From the NCBI RefSeq assembly GCF_030403745.1, contig NZ_JAQMWP010000003.1:248001-312000 (forward strand): a DNA stretch of 64,000 nucleotides, written 5' to 3'. The notes beneath the pieces are model-generated. The model ran no database searches and had not been told where the DNA came from. It was given only the letters and a program-made list of their open reading frames with translations. Within the stretch, counting starts at the first letter, position 1. Every line of letters starts with the position of its first letter. A program made the position numbers and the translations under genes. Below, one piece after another: positions 16,593 through 24,062 of this stretch. The DNA comes from Streptomyces sp. S.PB5. Its GTDB lineage: Bacteria; Actinomycetota; Actinomycetes; Streptomycetales; Streptomycetaceae.

Positions 16593-18445
16593 TGGTACGT
16601 CCCCTTCAGCGTGATGTGCGACGGGACCTCGGGGAGGTCGAGGAGGGGGTGGCGGAAGGCGCGCTCCGGACCCGGCGCCTGGGCCGGCTCGGGCAGGAAG
16701 CCGAGCGAGGGGTAGAGGTCCCGCACCCGGCCGTTCCTCGCCGTCGGGCGGTAGGTGCCGTGCACGGCGGGGGCGCCGGAGGCCTTGGCGTGCTCCAACA
16801 GGGCCGCGAACACGGCCTGTTCGATGCCCCGGCCGAAGACCCGGCAGCTGAGCAGGACGTTGTCCAGGTGCCAGCCGTCCGGTGCGCCGCGCAGGAACAC
16901 GGCGCCGACCAGGCCGTTGTCGCCGAACTTGTCGCGGGTGGTGACGGTCAGGACCCGCCCGGCGTACTCGCTCACCTCCGGGCCGGTCATCCGTCGGGTG
17001 GTGAGGTTGAACTGGTTGGTCCGCTGGGTCAGCTGGGCGACCCGGGCCACCTCGCCCGGCCGCAGGGGCGCGACGTCGACGACCACGTCGAGCCGCGCCA
17101 GATACTCCTCGTACGACCGCGCGCTCTCCCGGAGCCGATGACGGTCCCCCTCGCTGCGGTACCGGTCGGCCCGTTGCAGGTCGGCGTCGGTCAGCTGGGG
17201 TGTGTCGAACCAGCCGTCCGCCAGCAGGCGTTCGGTGTGCAGCGCGGGCTCGTCGTCCAGGGGGACGAGGGCCACGCCGGGCAGGGCGGAGGCCACCTGG
17301 CCGCGTTCGAAGGCGGAGTCGTCGGCGAGGACGAGGCTGTCGATGCCGAGGCCGAGCCGCTCGGCGATCTGCCGTAGCCCTTCGCTCTTGGGGCCCCAAT
17401 TCGCCTGCACCTGTACGAAGTCGGGCTCCCGCAAGGTCATGTCCGGGTGCTCGCGCAGCACGGCCAGCAGCGGTGCCCGGTCGTTCTTCGAGCACACGGC
17501 GAGCAGCACGCCCTGGGCGGCGAGCTGTCCGACCACCCGCTGGAACCCGGCGAACGCCTCTCCTCGCACGGTCCCGGCGGCGGCGATCCCCTCGGGGCCG
17601 ACGTCGCCGAGCACCCCGTCCCAGAGGGTCTGGTCGGCGTCCAGGACGAGGACCTTGCGGGTGCGGCCGCGCAGGGTGCGGGTCAGGTGGCCGATCTCGC
17701 GGGCGTACCGGGCGAGCAGTTCGGAGCCGAGGCGGGCCTTGGCGTAGGCCGACAGCCGGGCGTCGCGGACCGGGCCGCCCTCGGCGACGAGCGGGTCCAG
17801 ATCGACGACGTGGGTGCGGGGGTGGCGTCCGACGAGCCGGAGGAGACCCGCGTTGAAGTCCCGCCAGAGCGCCGCGAGTTCGGTACGGGCGCGCAGGTCG
17901 ACGAGTTGGTGGGCGTCCGAGCGGAGCAGCGGGAGGGTGTTGAGGACGAGCATCCCCCGGGCGTGGTCGCCGTGCCGGGCCGCGTGGGCGTCGAGCCGGG
18001 CGAGCAGGTCGGCCGTCGCCTCGGCGACATCGGTGACCGTCCAGGGGCGGGGCAGGGTGTCGAAGACCGTCGAGGAGTCCAGGACACACAGGGAGAGGGC
18101 GGTGTCGGGCGCGTAGACGGGACCGTCCGTGGTGAGCAGGTCGCGCTCCCAGGCGCCGAAGTCCCCTTGCCGTGCATCGAGTCGCAGTCCGTGGCGGGCG
18201 AACTCGGCGGTCAGGGAGGCGGTCAGGCCGTCCAGTGTGCCGCTGCCGCCGACGGTGACCCGTACCGGCTCCGGCTCCCCGGCCGGCTCCCCGGCGGGCT
18301 CTTCGTCCGGGCGGGCGAGGATCCGGCCGGCCGACTGCAGGGCACCGAACGGGTCCGGTCCGGCGGCGAGTTCCGCGAGAAGGGCGGGCACCTCGGGGTC
18401 GTACCGGCGCAGGGAGCGCAGGCGGTCGAGGAGGGCGTTCGTCAT
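16589..18445 (-). CDS. FkbH-like HAD-IIIC glyceryl-ACP synthase
   Basis: A 618-residue protein, the first gene of the tetronate operon. The N-terminal region of about 255 residues resembles the SGNH-like domain found on long FkbH forms. The HAD phosphatase core begins with VLDADQTLWDG, giving the catalytic Asp269 and Asp271 with Thr273. A GNAT-like C-terminal region carries the FkbH signature RTNQFNLTTRRM. FkbH enzymes bind 1,3-bisphosphoglycerate, remove the phosphate and place D-glycerate on an ACP, giving the three-carbon unit that becomes C4, C5 and the exocyclic carbon of a tetronate. ATG 18445 faces the monooxygenase gene across a 77-bp region holding two CTTAAG elements. This gene strongly supports a tetronate or glyceryl-derived product. 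Confidence 0.9.
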   Translation of the reverse strand: MTNALLDRLRSLRRYDPEVPALLAELAAGPDPFGALQSAGRILARPDEEPAGEPAGEPEPVRVTVGGSGTLDGLTASLTAEFARHGLRLDARQGDFGAWERDLLTTDGPVYAPDTALSLCVLDSSTVFDTLPRPWTVTDVAEATADLLARLDAHAARHGDHARGMLVLNTLPLLRSDAHQLVDLRARTELAALWRDFNAGLLRLVGRHPRTHVVDLDPLVAEGGPVRDARLSAYAKARLGSELLARYAREIGHLTRTLRGRTRKVLVLDADQTLWDGVLGDVGPEGIAAAGTVRGEAFAGFQRVVGQLAAQGVLLAVCSKNDRAPLLAVLREHPDMTLREPDFVQVQANWGPKSEGLRQIAERLGLGIDSLVLADDSAFERGQVASALPGVALVPLDDEPALHTERLLADGWFDTPQLTDADLQRADRYRSEGDRHRLRESARSYEEYLARLDVVVDVAPLRPGEVARVAQLTQRTNQFNLTTRRMTGPEVSEYAGRVLTVTTRDKFGDNGLVGAVFLRGAPDGWHLDNVLLSCRVFGRGIEQAVFAALLEHAKASGAPAVHGTYRPTARNGRVRDLYPSLGFLPEPAQAPGPERAFRHPLLDLPEVPSHITLKGTYQ

Positions 18446-18464
18446 GGCCGGGAGCCTGCGGAGT

Positions 18465-18503
18465 GCGCCTTAAGCCCGTCTTGTGCAAGGCGCGCTTAAG
18501 GGG
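18465..18503. promoter_or_regulatory. Paired CTTAAG elements in the divergent cluster promoter
   Basis: GCGCCTTAAGCCCG (CTTAAG at 18469-18474) and GCGCGCTTAAGGGG (CTTAAG at 18495-18500) lie 26 bp apart between the divergent fkbH-like and monooxygenase starts. A third copy, GGCGCTTAAGCCCCG on the minus strand (CTTAAG at 26431-26436), precedes the RND transporter. No other CTTAAG was seen in the window. A binding site for the cluster response regulator or a SARP is the natural reading. The protein partner is not shown by the sequence. Confidence 0.5.
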
Positions 18504-18522
18504 CGGCGGACAGCATCGCGGC

Positions 18523-19761
18523 ATGACGATTCAGACGTCCGTGTGCGTGGTCGGCGGTGGTCCCGCAGGGCTCACCCTCGCGCTCGAACTGGCCCGGCGG
18601 TCCGTGCCCGTCGTCGTGCTGGAGGCGAGCGGTCACTTCAATCGCAGCTTCCGGGGCGAGTCCGTCTCCCCGGACTCGGTCTGGCTCCTCGACCGGCTCG
18701 GGCTGCTCGACCGGCTGGACGGGGGGTACGTCCAGATGCACCGGATGGAGATCTCCGACTCCGGACACACCGTGTTCCGGGCGGAGTTCTCGGACTTCCG
18801 GTATCCGCACCCGTTCCCCGTCGAGCTGCCCCAGCCCACGCTGCTCGCGGCACTCGCGGAAGCCGGTGCCGGACTCACCGGCTTCCGGCTCCTCCAAGGG
18901 GCCACGGCGACCGGGCTGTTGTACGACGGGGAGGGCGCGGTCGCCGGGGTGCGGGCCCGAACGCCCGAGGGGGAGACCGAGGTTCGCGCGATGCTGACCG
19001 TCGCCGCGGACGGACGGTTCAGCAAGGTGCGGGAGATGGCGGGGATCGAGTACCGGAAGGTTCCGCTGGAGCGGGACGTCATCTGGCTCAAGCTGCCCTT
19101 TCCGTACGGAGACTGGGACGACCGCACCTACCGGGTACGGATCCGGGGCGATCAGCACGGGCTGTTCATTCCGACACGGCCCGACAGCGTGCGGGTCGGG
19201 TTCAACATCCCCAAGGGCGGGCTGCGGGAGATGCGGCAGCAGGGGCTCGGGGCACTGTACGAGCGGCTCGATCTGCTGGCGCCGGAACTCTCGGGGGCCG
19301 TGCGGGACGAGGTGCGGAGCTGGTCCGACACGTCGATGCTCGACATCTTCACGACGGTGGTGCCTCGGTGGGCGGTGCCCGGGCTGACGCTGATCGGCGA
19401 CGCGGCGCATACCCTCACGCCGATTCTGGGGCAGGGCGTCAACCACGCGATCATCGACGCGGTGACGCTCGCCCCGCTGGTGGAGAAGGCGATGGGGGAG
19501 GGCGGGTCGACGGGGGCGCTGCTCTCGGCGTCCGAGATGTTCCAGCGGGAGCGGGAGGCGTCTGTTGCTCGGTCCCGTGCGCTTCAGCTTCGGCAGGAGC
19601 GGCTCTTCACGTTGGACGGGGCTGTGGGGGCGGCCTGGCGGCGGTCGCTCTACCGGGTGGTGAGCAGTAGTCCGTGGCTGGTGCGGAAGGTGCTGGCCGG
19701 GGCGTACTTCCAGTTGCAGGAGCCTGGGGAGCAGGTCGCGAAGATGCAGGTGGGGATGTAG
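18523..19761 (+). CDS. FAD-dependent monooxygenase (PHBH/UbiH-like fold)
   Basis: A 412-residue flavoprotein. CVVGGGPAGLTLALEL is the FAD-binding GxGxxG motif at residues 9-20, AADGRFSKVREMAGI is the DG motif and LIGDAAHTLTPILGQGVN is the GD motif binding the FAD ribityl chain. It belongs to the single-component hydroxylase/geranylgeranyl-reductase-like class that uses NAD(P)H and O2 to hydroxylate or epoxidise. In this cluster it is a candidate for oxygenating the unsaturated acyl chain or the tetronate ring. ATG 18523 is chosen because the upstream 20 codons overlap the CTTAAG promoter elements and lack family character. The stop TAG overlaps the GTG of the following MFS gene by one base. 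Confidence 0.85.
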   Translation: MTIQTSVCVVGGGPAGLTLALELARRSVPVVVLEASGHFNRSFRGESVSPDSVWLLDRLGLLDRLDGGYVQMHRMEISDSGHTVFRAEFSDFRYPHPFPVELPQPTLLAALAEAGAGLTGFRLLQGATATGLLYDGEGAVAGVRARTPEGETEVRAMLTVAADGRFSKVREMAGIEYRKVPLERDVIWLKLPFPYGDWDDRTYRVRIRGDQHGLFIPTRPDSVRVGFNIPKGGLREMRQQGLGALYERLDLLAPELSGAVRDEVRSWSDTSMLDIFTTVVPRWAVPGLTLIGDAAHTLTPILGQGVNHAIIDAVTLAPLVEKAMGEGGSTGALLSASEMFQREREASVARSRALQLRQERLFTLDGAVGAAWRRSLYRVVSSSPWLVRKVLAGAYFQLQEPGEQVAKMQVGM

Positions 19762-20357
19762 TGGTTGATCTGCGGGCCGGTGGGGCCGCACATGTCACAG
19801 CCCCGCGTCCCTCCCGGGGCGCGATCCTCGCCGTCGCTCTCCTGCTCAACCAGTTCGTGGTGGCCCTCGCCGGTAGCAGCGTCGCGACTGTCGGACCGGG
19901 GTTCCGGACGGCCATGGGGGTTTCTGCCACCGCACTTCCCTGGGCCGTCATCGTCTACGTCCTCGCGCTAGGCGTTCTCCTGCTGCCGTTCCGGTGGCTG
20001 TGCGGGCGCATCGGGCCCTTCCTCGTCCTGCTCGGCGGGCTGTGGATGTTCGTCCAGTCCTCCGTCGTGATCGGCACCCACCTGGTCACCACGCCGCACG
20101 GCTTCCTCGCCCTTCGTGGCGTACAAGGTGCCGGTGCCGCCGCGCTCACCGCCGTGGCGCTGATGCTGATGCCGGTACGAGTCCGACCCGCCTGGAGTGC
20201 CGTGATCCTCGGAGGGCTCGGTGTGGGTCTCCTGCTCGGTTCGGCCGTACCGGGCGACTCATGGCGCTGGGTGTTCTGGGCGAACGTACCGCTCGCCGTC
20301 CTCAGCGGTATGACCACGCTCGGACTGCTGCGCGGGGCCCGTCGGCGTCCGGCATGA
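19761..20357 (+). CDS. Half-length MFS transporter protein (six transmembrane segments)
   Basis: A 198-residue membrane protein matching only the N-terminal half of DHA2-type drug exporters. Six hydrophobic segments are visible: ILAVALLLNQFVVALAG, PWAVIVYVLALGVLLL, FLVLLGGLWMFVQSSVVIG, LRGVQGAGAAALTAVALML, AWSAVILGGLGVGLLLG and WRWVFWANVPLAVLSG. The typical RGVQGAGAA and WRWVFWxNVP blocks are intact. GTG 19761 overlaps the monooxygenase stop (TAGTG). A stop follows TM6 and no MFS C-terminal half occurs in any frame downstream, where the thioesterase lies antisense (56-bp overlap). It may dimerise to a full transporter or be a degraded exporter. Confidence 0.75.
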   Translation: MVDLRAGGAAHVTAPRPSRGAILAVALLLNQFVVALAGSSVATVGPGFRTAMGVSATALPWAVIVYVLALGVLLLPFRWLCGRIGPFLVLLGGLWMFVQSSVVIGTHLVTTPHGFLALRGVQGAGAAALTAVALMLMPVRVRPAWSAVILGGLGVGLLLGSAVPGDSWRWVFWANVPLAVLSGMTTLGLLRGARRRPA

Positions 20358-21075
20358 CACGGTCGTACCGCCGCACCAGCGCGGCCACCTCGTCCAGCAC
20401 CGCCCCCTCGTGCGACCGCAGGAAGAAGTGCCCGCCCGGCACCGTCCGCACCTCGAACCCCCGTCCCGCGAACCGGCGCCAGGCGATCACCTCCGCCACC
20501 CGCACCAGGGCGTCGTCCTCCCCGGCGAACAGATGCAGCGGCACCCGCACCGCGTCCGGCCGTACGGAGTCCACGTCCGCGCACACTCTCAGGTCGTCCC
20601 GGACCACGGGCAGCAGCGCGCGGAGCCACTCCGGGTGGTCCAGGAGCAACGGGGGCAGACCGCCCAACCGGGCCAGGGCGGCGGCCAGTTCGGGATCCGG
20701 GGCGTGGGCCTCGGCGATGTGCGGGGCCGGGAGGTGCGGGGCGCGGTGGGCGCCGAGGAGCAGGGCGCGGGGGAGGGGCGCGCCGCGGGACTGGCGGCGC
20801 AGGGCGAGGGCGTAACCCACCAGGGCGCCCATGCTGTGGCCGTACACCAGGTGAGGGTGCGACATCACATCGTCCAGCTCGGCGTCCAACGCACGCACCA
20901 GCGTGTCGAGTTCGGTGAACCGGGGCTCCCGCGCGCGGCTCTCCCGGCCCGGCAGCCGTACCGGCACCACCTCCACGACGCAGCCCCGCTCCGTGAGGCC
21001 GCGCTGCCAGCGGGCGTAGACCGAGCCACCGGCACCGGCGTACGGGAAGCAGAGGAGCCGGCAGGGGGCGTTCAC
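20302..21075 (-). CDS. Type II thioesterase
   Basis: A 257-residue GrsT/RifR-type thioesterase. The early block is CFPYAGAGGSVYARW, Ser81 lies in GHSMGALVGY, LHLFAGEDDALV carries the acid, and the catalytic His is in PGGHFFL. Such enzymes hydrolyse stalled or wrong acyl groups from carrier proteins of PKS and NRPS systems. GTG 21075 overlaps the SARP stop by 4 bp, so the two genes are co-transcribed. Its presence suits the ACPs of the tetronate operon. It could alternatively release product, but tetronate formation by the KASIII-like enzyme usually releases the chain itself. Confidence 0.9.
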   Translation of the reverse strand: MNAPCRLLCFPYAGAGGSVYARWQRGLTERGCVVEVVPVRLPGRESRAREPRFTELDTLVRALDAELDDVMSHPHLVYGHSMGALVGYALALRRQSRGAPLPRALLLGAHRAPHLPAPHIAEAHAPDPELAAALARLGGLPPLLLDHPEWLRALLPVVRDDLRVCADVDSVRPDAVRVPLHLFAGEDDALVRVAEVIAWRRFAGRGFEVRTVPGGHFFLRSHEGAVLDEVAALVRRYDRVMPDADGPRAAVRAWSYR

Positions 21076-21896
21076 CGGAGCGTGCCGCGGTCGGCGAGGA
21101 CGACCGGCGCGGAGGTCATCGTCGGCTCCAGCGCCGGGTCGCCCTCCAGCACCGCCTGATGGAGCCGCCTCAGCTGCGGTGACGGCTCCAGGCCGAGGTC
21201 CGCCACGAAGGCCGCCCGCAACCGTCCGTACACCTCCAGCGCCTGCCAGGTCCGGCCGCTGCGGCACAGGGCCACCATGAGCTGGCCGTGCAGGCGTTCG
21301 TGCAGGGGGAAACGGGCGGTCAGGCCGGTCAACTCGCCCAGCAGGACGTCGTGCCGGCCCAGTCGGAGGTCCGCCGCGATGCGGTCCTCCAGGGCGGTGA
21401 GGCGGAGTTCCTCCAGGCGCAGGACCTCCGCCTCCAGCACCCGGCCCGGGGTCACATCGGCCAACGCCGGGCCCCGCCACAGCCGTAGCGCCTCATCGAG
21501 GCGAGCCGAGGCGGTGGTGGCGTCGCCCGTCTCCAGTGCGGCTCGTCCCCTCCTGGCGAGCCGTTCGAAGCGGGCGGCGTCCGTGTCGTCCGGCGGTGCC
21601 TCCAGGACATAGCCGCTGTGGCGGCGCAGCAGGACGTCCCTCGGGCCGCGGGCCGGTTCGGGGCCGAGGGCGGCCGCGATCAGACGGCGGAGCTGCTTGA
21701 CGTAGGTGTGCAGGGTGGCGGCGGCGCTGCGCGGTGGCCGGTCTCCCCACAGTTCGTCGGTCAGGGCGCGGACGCTCACCTCCCGGCCGGAGTTGAGTGC
21801 CAACAGGGCCAGTGCCTGCCGTGGTTTCGCTGCGCTCGGCACGACGGAGGTCTGCTCCTGACGTGCCACGAGCGGTCCGAGTACGGCGATCTCCAT
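21072..21896 (-). CDS. SARP-family transcriptional activator (second)
   Basis: A 274-residue small SARP. The OmpR-like winged helix at about 1-95 (MEIAVLGPLVA, VSVRALTDELWGDRPP, LHTYVKQLRRLI) is followed by a bacterial transcriptional activator domain up to about residue 255. It is preceded by a GGGGGA Shine-Dalgarno sequence and starts at ATG 21896. It is translationally coupled to the thioesterase and divergent from the sensor kinase gene across 200 bp. Together with the SARP at 4336 it brackets the biosynthetic operon, so either or both could be the pathway-specific activator. No TTA codon is present in it. Confidence 0.9.
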   Translation of the reverse strand: MEIAVLGPLVARQEQTSVVPSAAKPRQALALLALNSGREVSVRALTDELWGDRPPRSAAATLHTYVKQLRRLIAAALGPEPARGPRDVLLRRHSGYVLEAPPDDTDAARFERLARRGRAALETGDATTASARLDEALRLWRGPALADVTPGRVLEAEVLRLEELRLTALEDRIAADLRLGRHDVLLGELTGLTARFPLHERLHGQLMVALCRSGRTWQALEVYGRLRAAFVADLGLEPSPQLRRLHQAVLEGDPALEPTMTSAPVVLADRGTLR

Positions 21897-22034
21897 TTCT
21901 CGCGTCCCCCTGGACTCGATTGCCGCTTATGCACTGCTTACGTCCCGCTGTACAGACGATGGCAGTCTGACGGGAACCTGGAGAAGTGTTCGGGACACGA
22001 GCTGTCCATGAATTCATCACGTTGTGTGGTTGTT

Positions 22035-22046
22035 CGCATGCATGCG
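22035..22046. promoter_or_regulatory. Palindrome in the SARP/sensor-kinase divergent region
   Basis: CGCATGCATGCG is a perfect 12-bp palindrome, flanked by GTT on one side and GCGAAC on the other so that an imperfect longer dyad can be drawn. It lies about 50 bp before the kinase ATG and just upstream of a possible -10 (TAGCAT, 22069-22074). It could be an operator for the response regulator or another regulator. Confidence 0.35.
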
Positions 22047-22096
22047 GCGAACCGGGTCCGGCCTCGCCTAGCATCCCGGACCAGGGGGGTGAGTGG

Positions 22097-23215
22097 ATGT
22101 CGGATGCCGCTGACCGGCCGGAACTCACCGCCTTCAGGGCGCTGCTTCCGGTGCTGGGCGGGTTCCTCGTCCTCGGGGTGCTGGGCATTCTGGCCCGGCG
22201 TCCCGACGCGGGCGCCGCGGCGGTTGCGCTGGTCTGTCTGGCCGGCGCGAGCGGGCTTCAACTCGTCTGTGCGGCAAGGGAGCTGCGTGAGCGCTTCGGC
22301 ACCCTGGTCCTCGCGCCGCAGACGCTGCTCGCGCTGCTCCCGCCCGTCGTCTCCGGCTTCAGCTGGCCCGGTATGTTCGGCTTTCTCGCCGGATCACTGA
22401 TGCTCGCGCTCGGACCCCTGCCGGGCCTGGTCGTCGTCGGCGGCGCGTGTGCGACCGGTGCGCTTCTCCGGCTCGACTGGCGGGACTGGGCGTTCGACGG
22501 GGCCGCGACGGCGGCCGTGGGGCTCGCCCTGTACGGCACGACCCGGCTCGCCGAACTCGTCGTGCGCGCCCGTGCCGCCCGGGAGCCGTTCGCCTGGCGG
22601 GCCGTCGCGCAGGAGCGCAACCGCTTCGCCCGGGATCTGCACGACCTCCTCGGCTACAGCCTCTCGGCGATCGCGCTCAAGACCGACCTCGCCCATCGGC
22701 TGGTGCGCAGCGAGCCCGACCGTGCGCTGGCGGAGCTCGACAGTGCGCGGGACGTGGCCCAGCAGGCCCTCGGCGATGTGCGTGCCGTGGCCCGCGGCCA
22801 CCGCGAACTGTCCTTCGCCGTCGAGGCGGAGTCCGCGCGTTCGCTGCTCGCGGCCGCCGACATCCGGGCCAGTGTCGATGTGCGGTGTGCGGTGCCGGAC
22901 CCGGTGGGCACCGTGCTCGCGACCGTGCTGCGCGAGGGCGTCACCAATGTGATCCGGCACAGCAAGGCCACCGAGTGCCGTATCGAGGTGCGTGACCGGG
23001 GGGACGGATTCATCCGGTTCACCCTGTCCAACGACGGCGTGCGGAAGAGCTCAGGGCGCTCCTGCCAGGGCGGGGGTGGAGGCGGTGGGCTCGGCAATCT
23101 CGCCGAGCGGCTGGCCGCCGTCGGTGGCCGGCTCGTCGTGGGCACCGACGAGCGCGGCTGGTACCGCGTGGTGGCCGAGGCGCCGTCGGCACCGGCCGCC
23201 GTTCAAGAGATGTGA
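22097..23215 (+). CDS. Sensor histidine kinase, DesK/LuxR-partner (HisKA_3) type
   Basis: A 372-residue kinase. The N-terminal membrane part spans about residues 13-160 with four to five hydrophobic segments (FLVLGVLGIL, AAVALVCLAGASGLQLVC, LLALLPPVVSGF, FLAGSLMLALGPLPGLVVVGGA). The HisKA_3 phosphoacceptor box is RFARDLHDLLGYSLSAIALK with His182. The ATPase domain shows GVTNVIRHSKA and GGGLGNLAERLAAVGG. ATG 22097 follows GGGGGTGAG. The partner response regulator lies convergently 117 bp downstream. The kinase probably signals to the RR to control the cluster or its exporter; the stimulus is unknown. Confidence 0.88.
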   Translation: MSDAADRPELTAFRALLPVLGGFLVLGVLGILARRPDAGAAAVALVCLAGASGLQLVCAARELRERFGTLVLAPQTLLALLPPVVSGFSWPGMFGFLAGSLMLALGPLPGLVVVGGACATGALLRLDWRDWAFDGAATAAVGLALYGTTRLAELVVRARAAREPFAWRAVAQERNRFARDLHDLLGYSLSAIALKTDLAHRLVRSEPDRALAELDSARDVAQQALGDVRAVARGHRELSFAVEAESARSLLAAADIRASVDVRCAVPDPVGTVLATVLREGVTNVIRHSKATECRIEVRDRGDGFIRFTLSNDGVRKSSGRSCQGGGGGGGLGNLAERLAAVGGRLVVGTDERGWYRVVAEAPSAPAAVQEM

Positions 23216-23238
23216 AACGCGCCCGAGTTCGCAGCGGG

Positions 23239-23256
23239 GGTGGCCGAGGCGCCACC
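23239..23256. terminator. Hairpin between convergent kinase and response regulator
   Basis: GGTGGC and GCCACC form a 6-bp stem with a 6-base loop. Two further short dyads (CTTCA/TGAAG at 23284-23300 and ACGCC/GGCGT at 23314-23328) follow before the response regulator stop. No T-tract is visible. Bidirectional termination is plausible between convergent genes but not certain. Confidence 0.4.
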
Positions 23257-23332
23257 GCCGCACTCGACGGCGCGCCCGGCCCCCTTCAAGTCCTGTGAAG
23301 TTCCCCCGAGTTCACGCCTGGACGGCGTGCCC

Positions 23333-23944
23333 TCACATCAGCCACCCCGCGTCCTGCGCGATCCGCACCGCGTCCAGCCGGTTGCGCGCCCCCAGCTTGG
23401 TCACCGCCGACGTCAGATAGTTGCGCACCGTCCCCACCGACAGATGGAGCCCGGCCGCGATCTCCGTCGCCTCCGCGCCGCGCGAGGCGCGCCGCAGGAT
23501 CTCCGTCTCGCGGTCCGTGAGCGGGCTGTCCCCGGTGTCCAGGGCGGCCAGCGCCAACTCGTTGTCGAACACCCGCTCCCCGGCGGCGACTTGGCGCACC
23601 GCCTCGGCCAGCCGGCCCGCGGGCGCGTCCTTGAGGACGAACCCGGTGACCTTCTGGGTCAGCGCCCGGCGCAGGGTGCCCGGCTTGCCGAGGCTGGTGA
23701 TGATCACGGTGCGGCACTCCGGCAGCGCCTCCCGGAGCTCGGCGGCGGCGCTGATGCCGTCGAGCTTCGGAAGGTGGATGTCGATGACCGCCACATCGGG
23801 CCTGGCGGCCAGCGCCGCGCCCACGACGGCATCGCCCGCCGCCACTTCCGCGACGACGTCGAAATCGGGTTCCAGATTCAGCAGCGCCACCAACGCGCCC
23901 CGAACCATCCCCACATCCTCCGCCAGCAGAATCCGAATCAACAT
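23333..23944 (-). CDS. NarL/FixJ-family response regulator
   Basis: A 203-residue regulator. The receiver domain at about 1-120 has an acidic pocket from MLIRILLAED and the phosphoacceptor Asp55 in VAVIDIHLPKLDG. The C-terminal LuxR-type helix-turn-helix begins LTDRETEILRRASRGAEATEIAAGL and continues to the C-terminus. ATG 23944 has GGGGGGA just upstream; the longer upstream reading is non-coding in character. It is convergent with the HisKA_3 kinase, its evident partner. It is a candidate for binding the CTTAAG elements or the palindrome at 22035. Confidence 0.9.
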   Translation of the reverse strand: MLIRILLAEDVGMVRGALVALLNLEPDFDVVAEVAAGDAVVGAALAARPDVAVIDIHLPKLDGISAAAELREALPECRTVIITSLGKPGTLRRALTQKVTGFVLKDAPAGRLAEAVRQVAAGERVFDNELALAALDTGDSPLTDRETEILRRASRGAEATEIAAGLHLSVGTVRNYLTSAVTKLGARNRLDAVRIAQDAGWLM

Positions 23945-24062
23945 TCCCCCCAGAGGTCGGCCGGACGGCAGCAGTACCCCGCGAGCCCGGGAGTCTAACT
24001 GCCCCATATGACCGTTCTGATTCCTCTGGGTGAAGGCCACCGCAAAGCAGCCATGAGCTCCG

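Noticed and set aside
19761-20357. Frameshift splitting a full-length MFS transporter
   Set aside because: No transmembrane-rich continuation is found in any frame after 20357; the following DNA is fully occupied by the thioesterase on the other strand.
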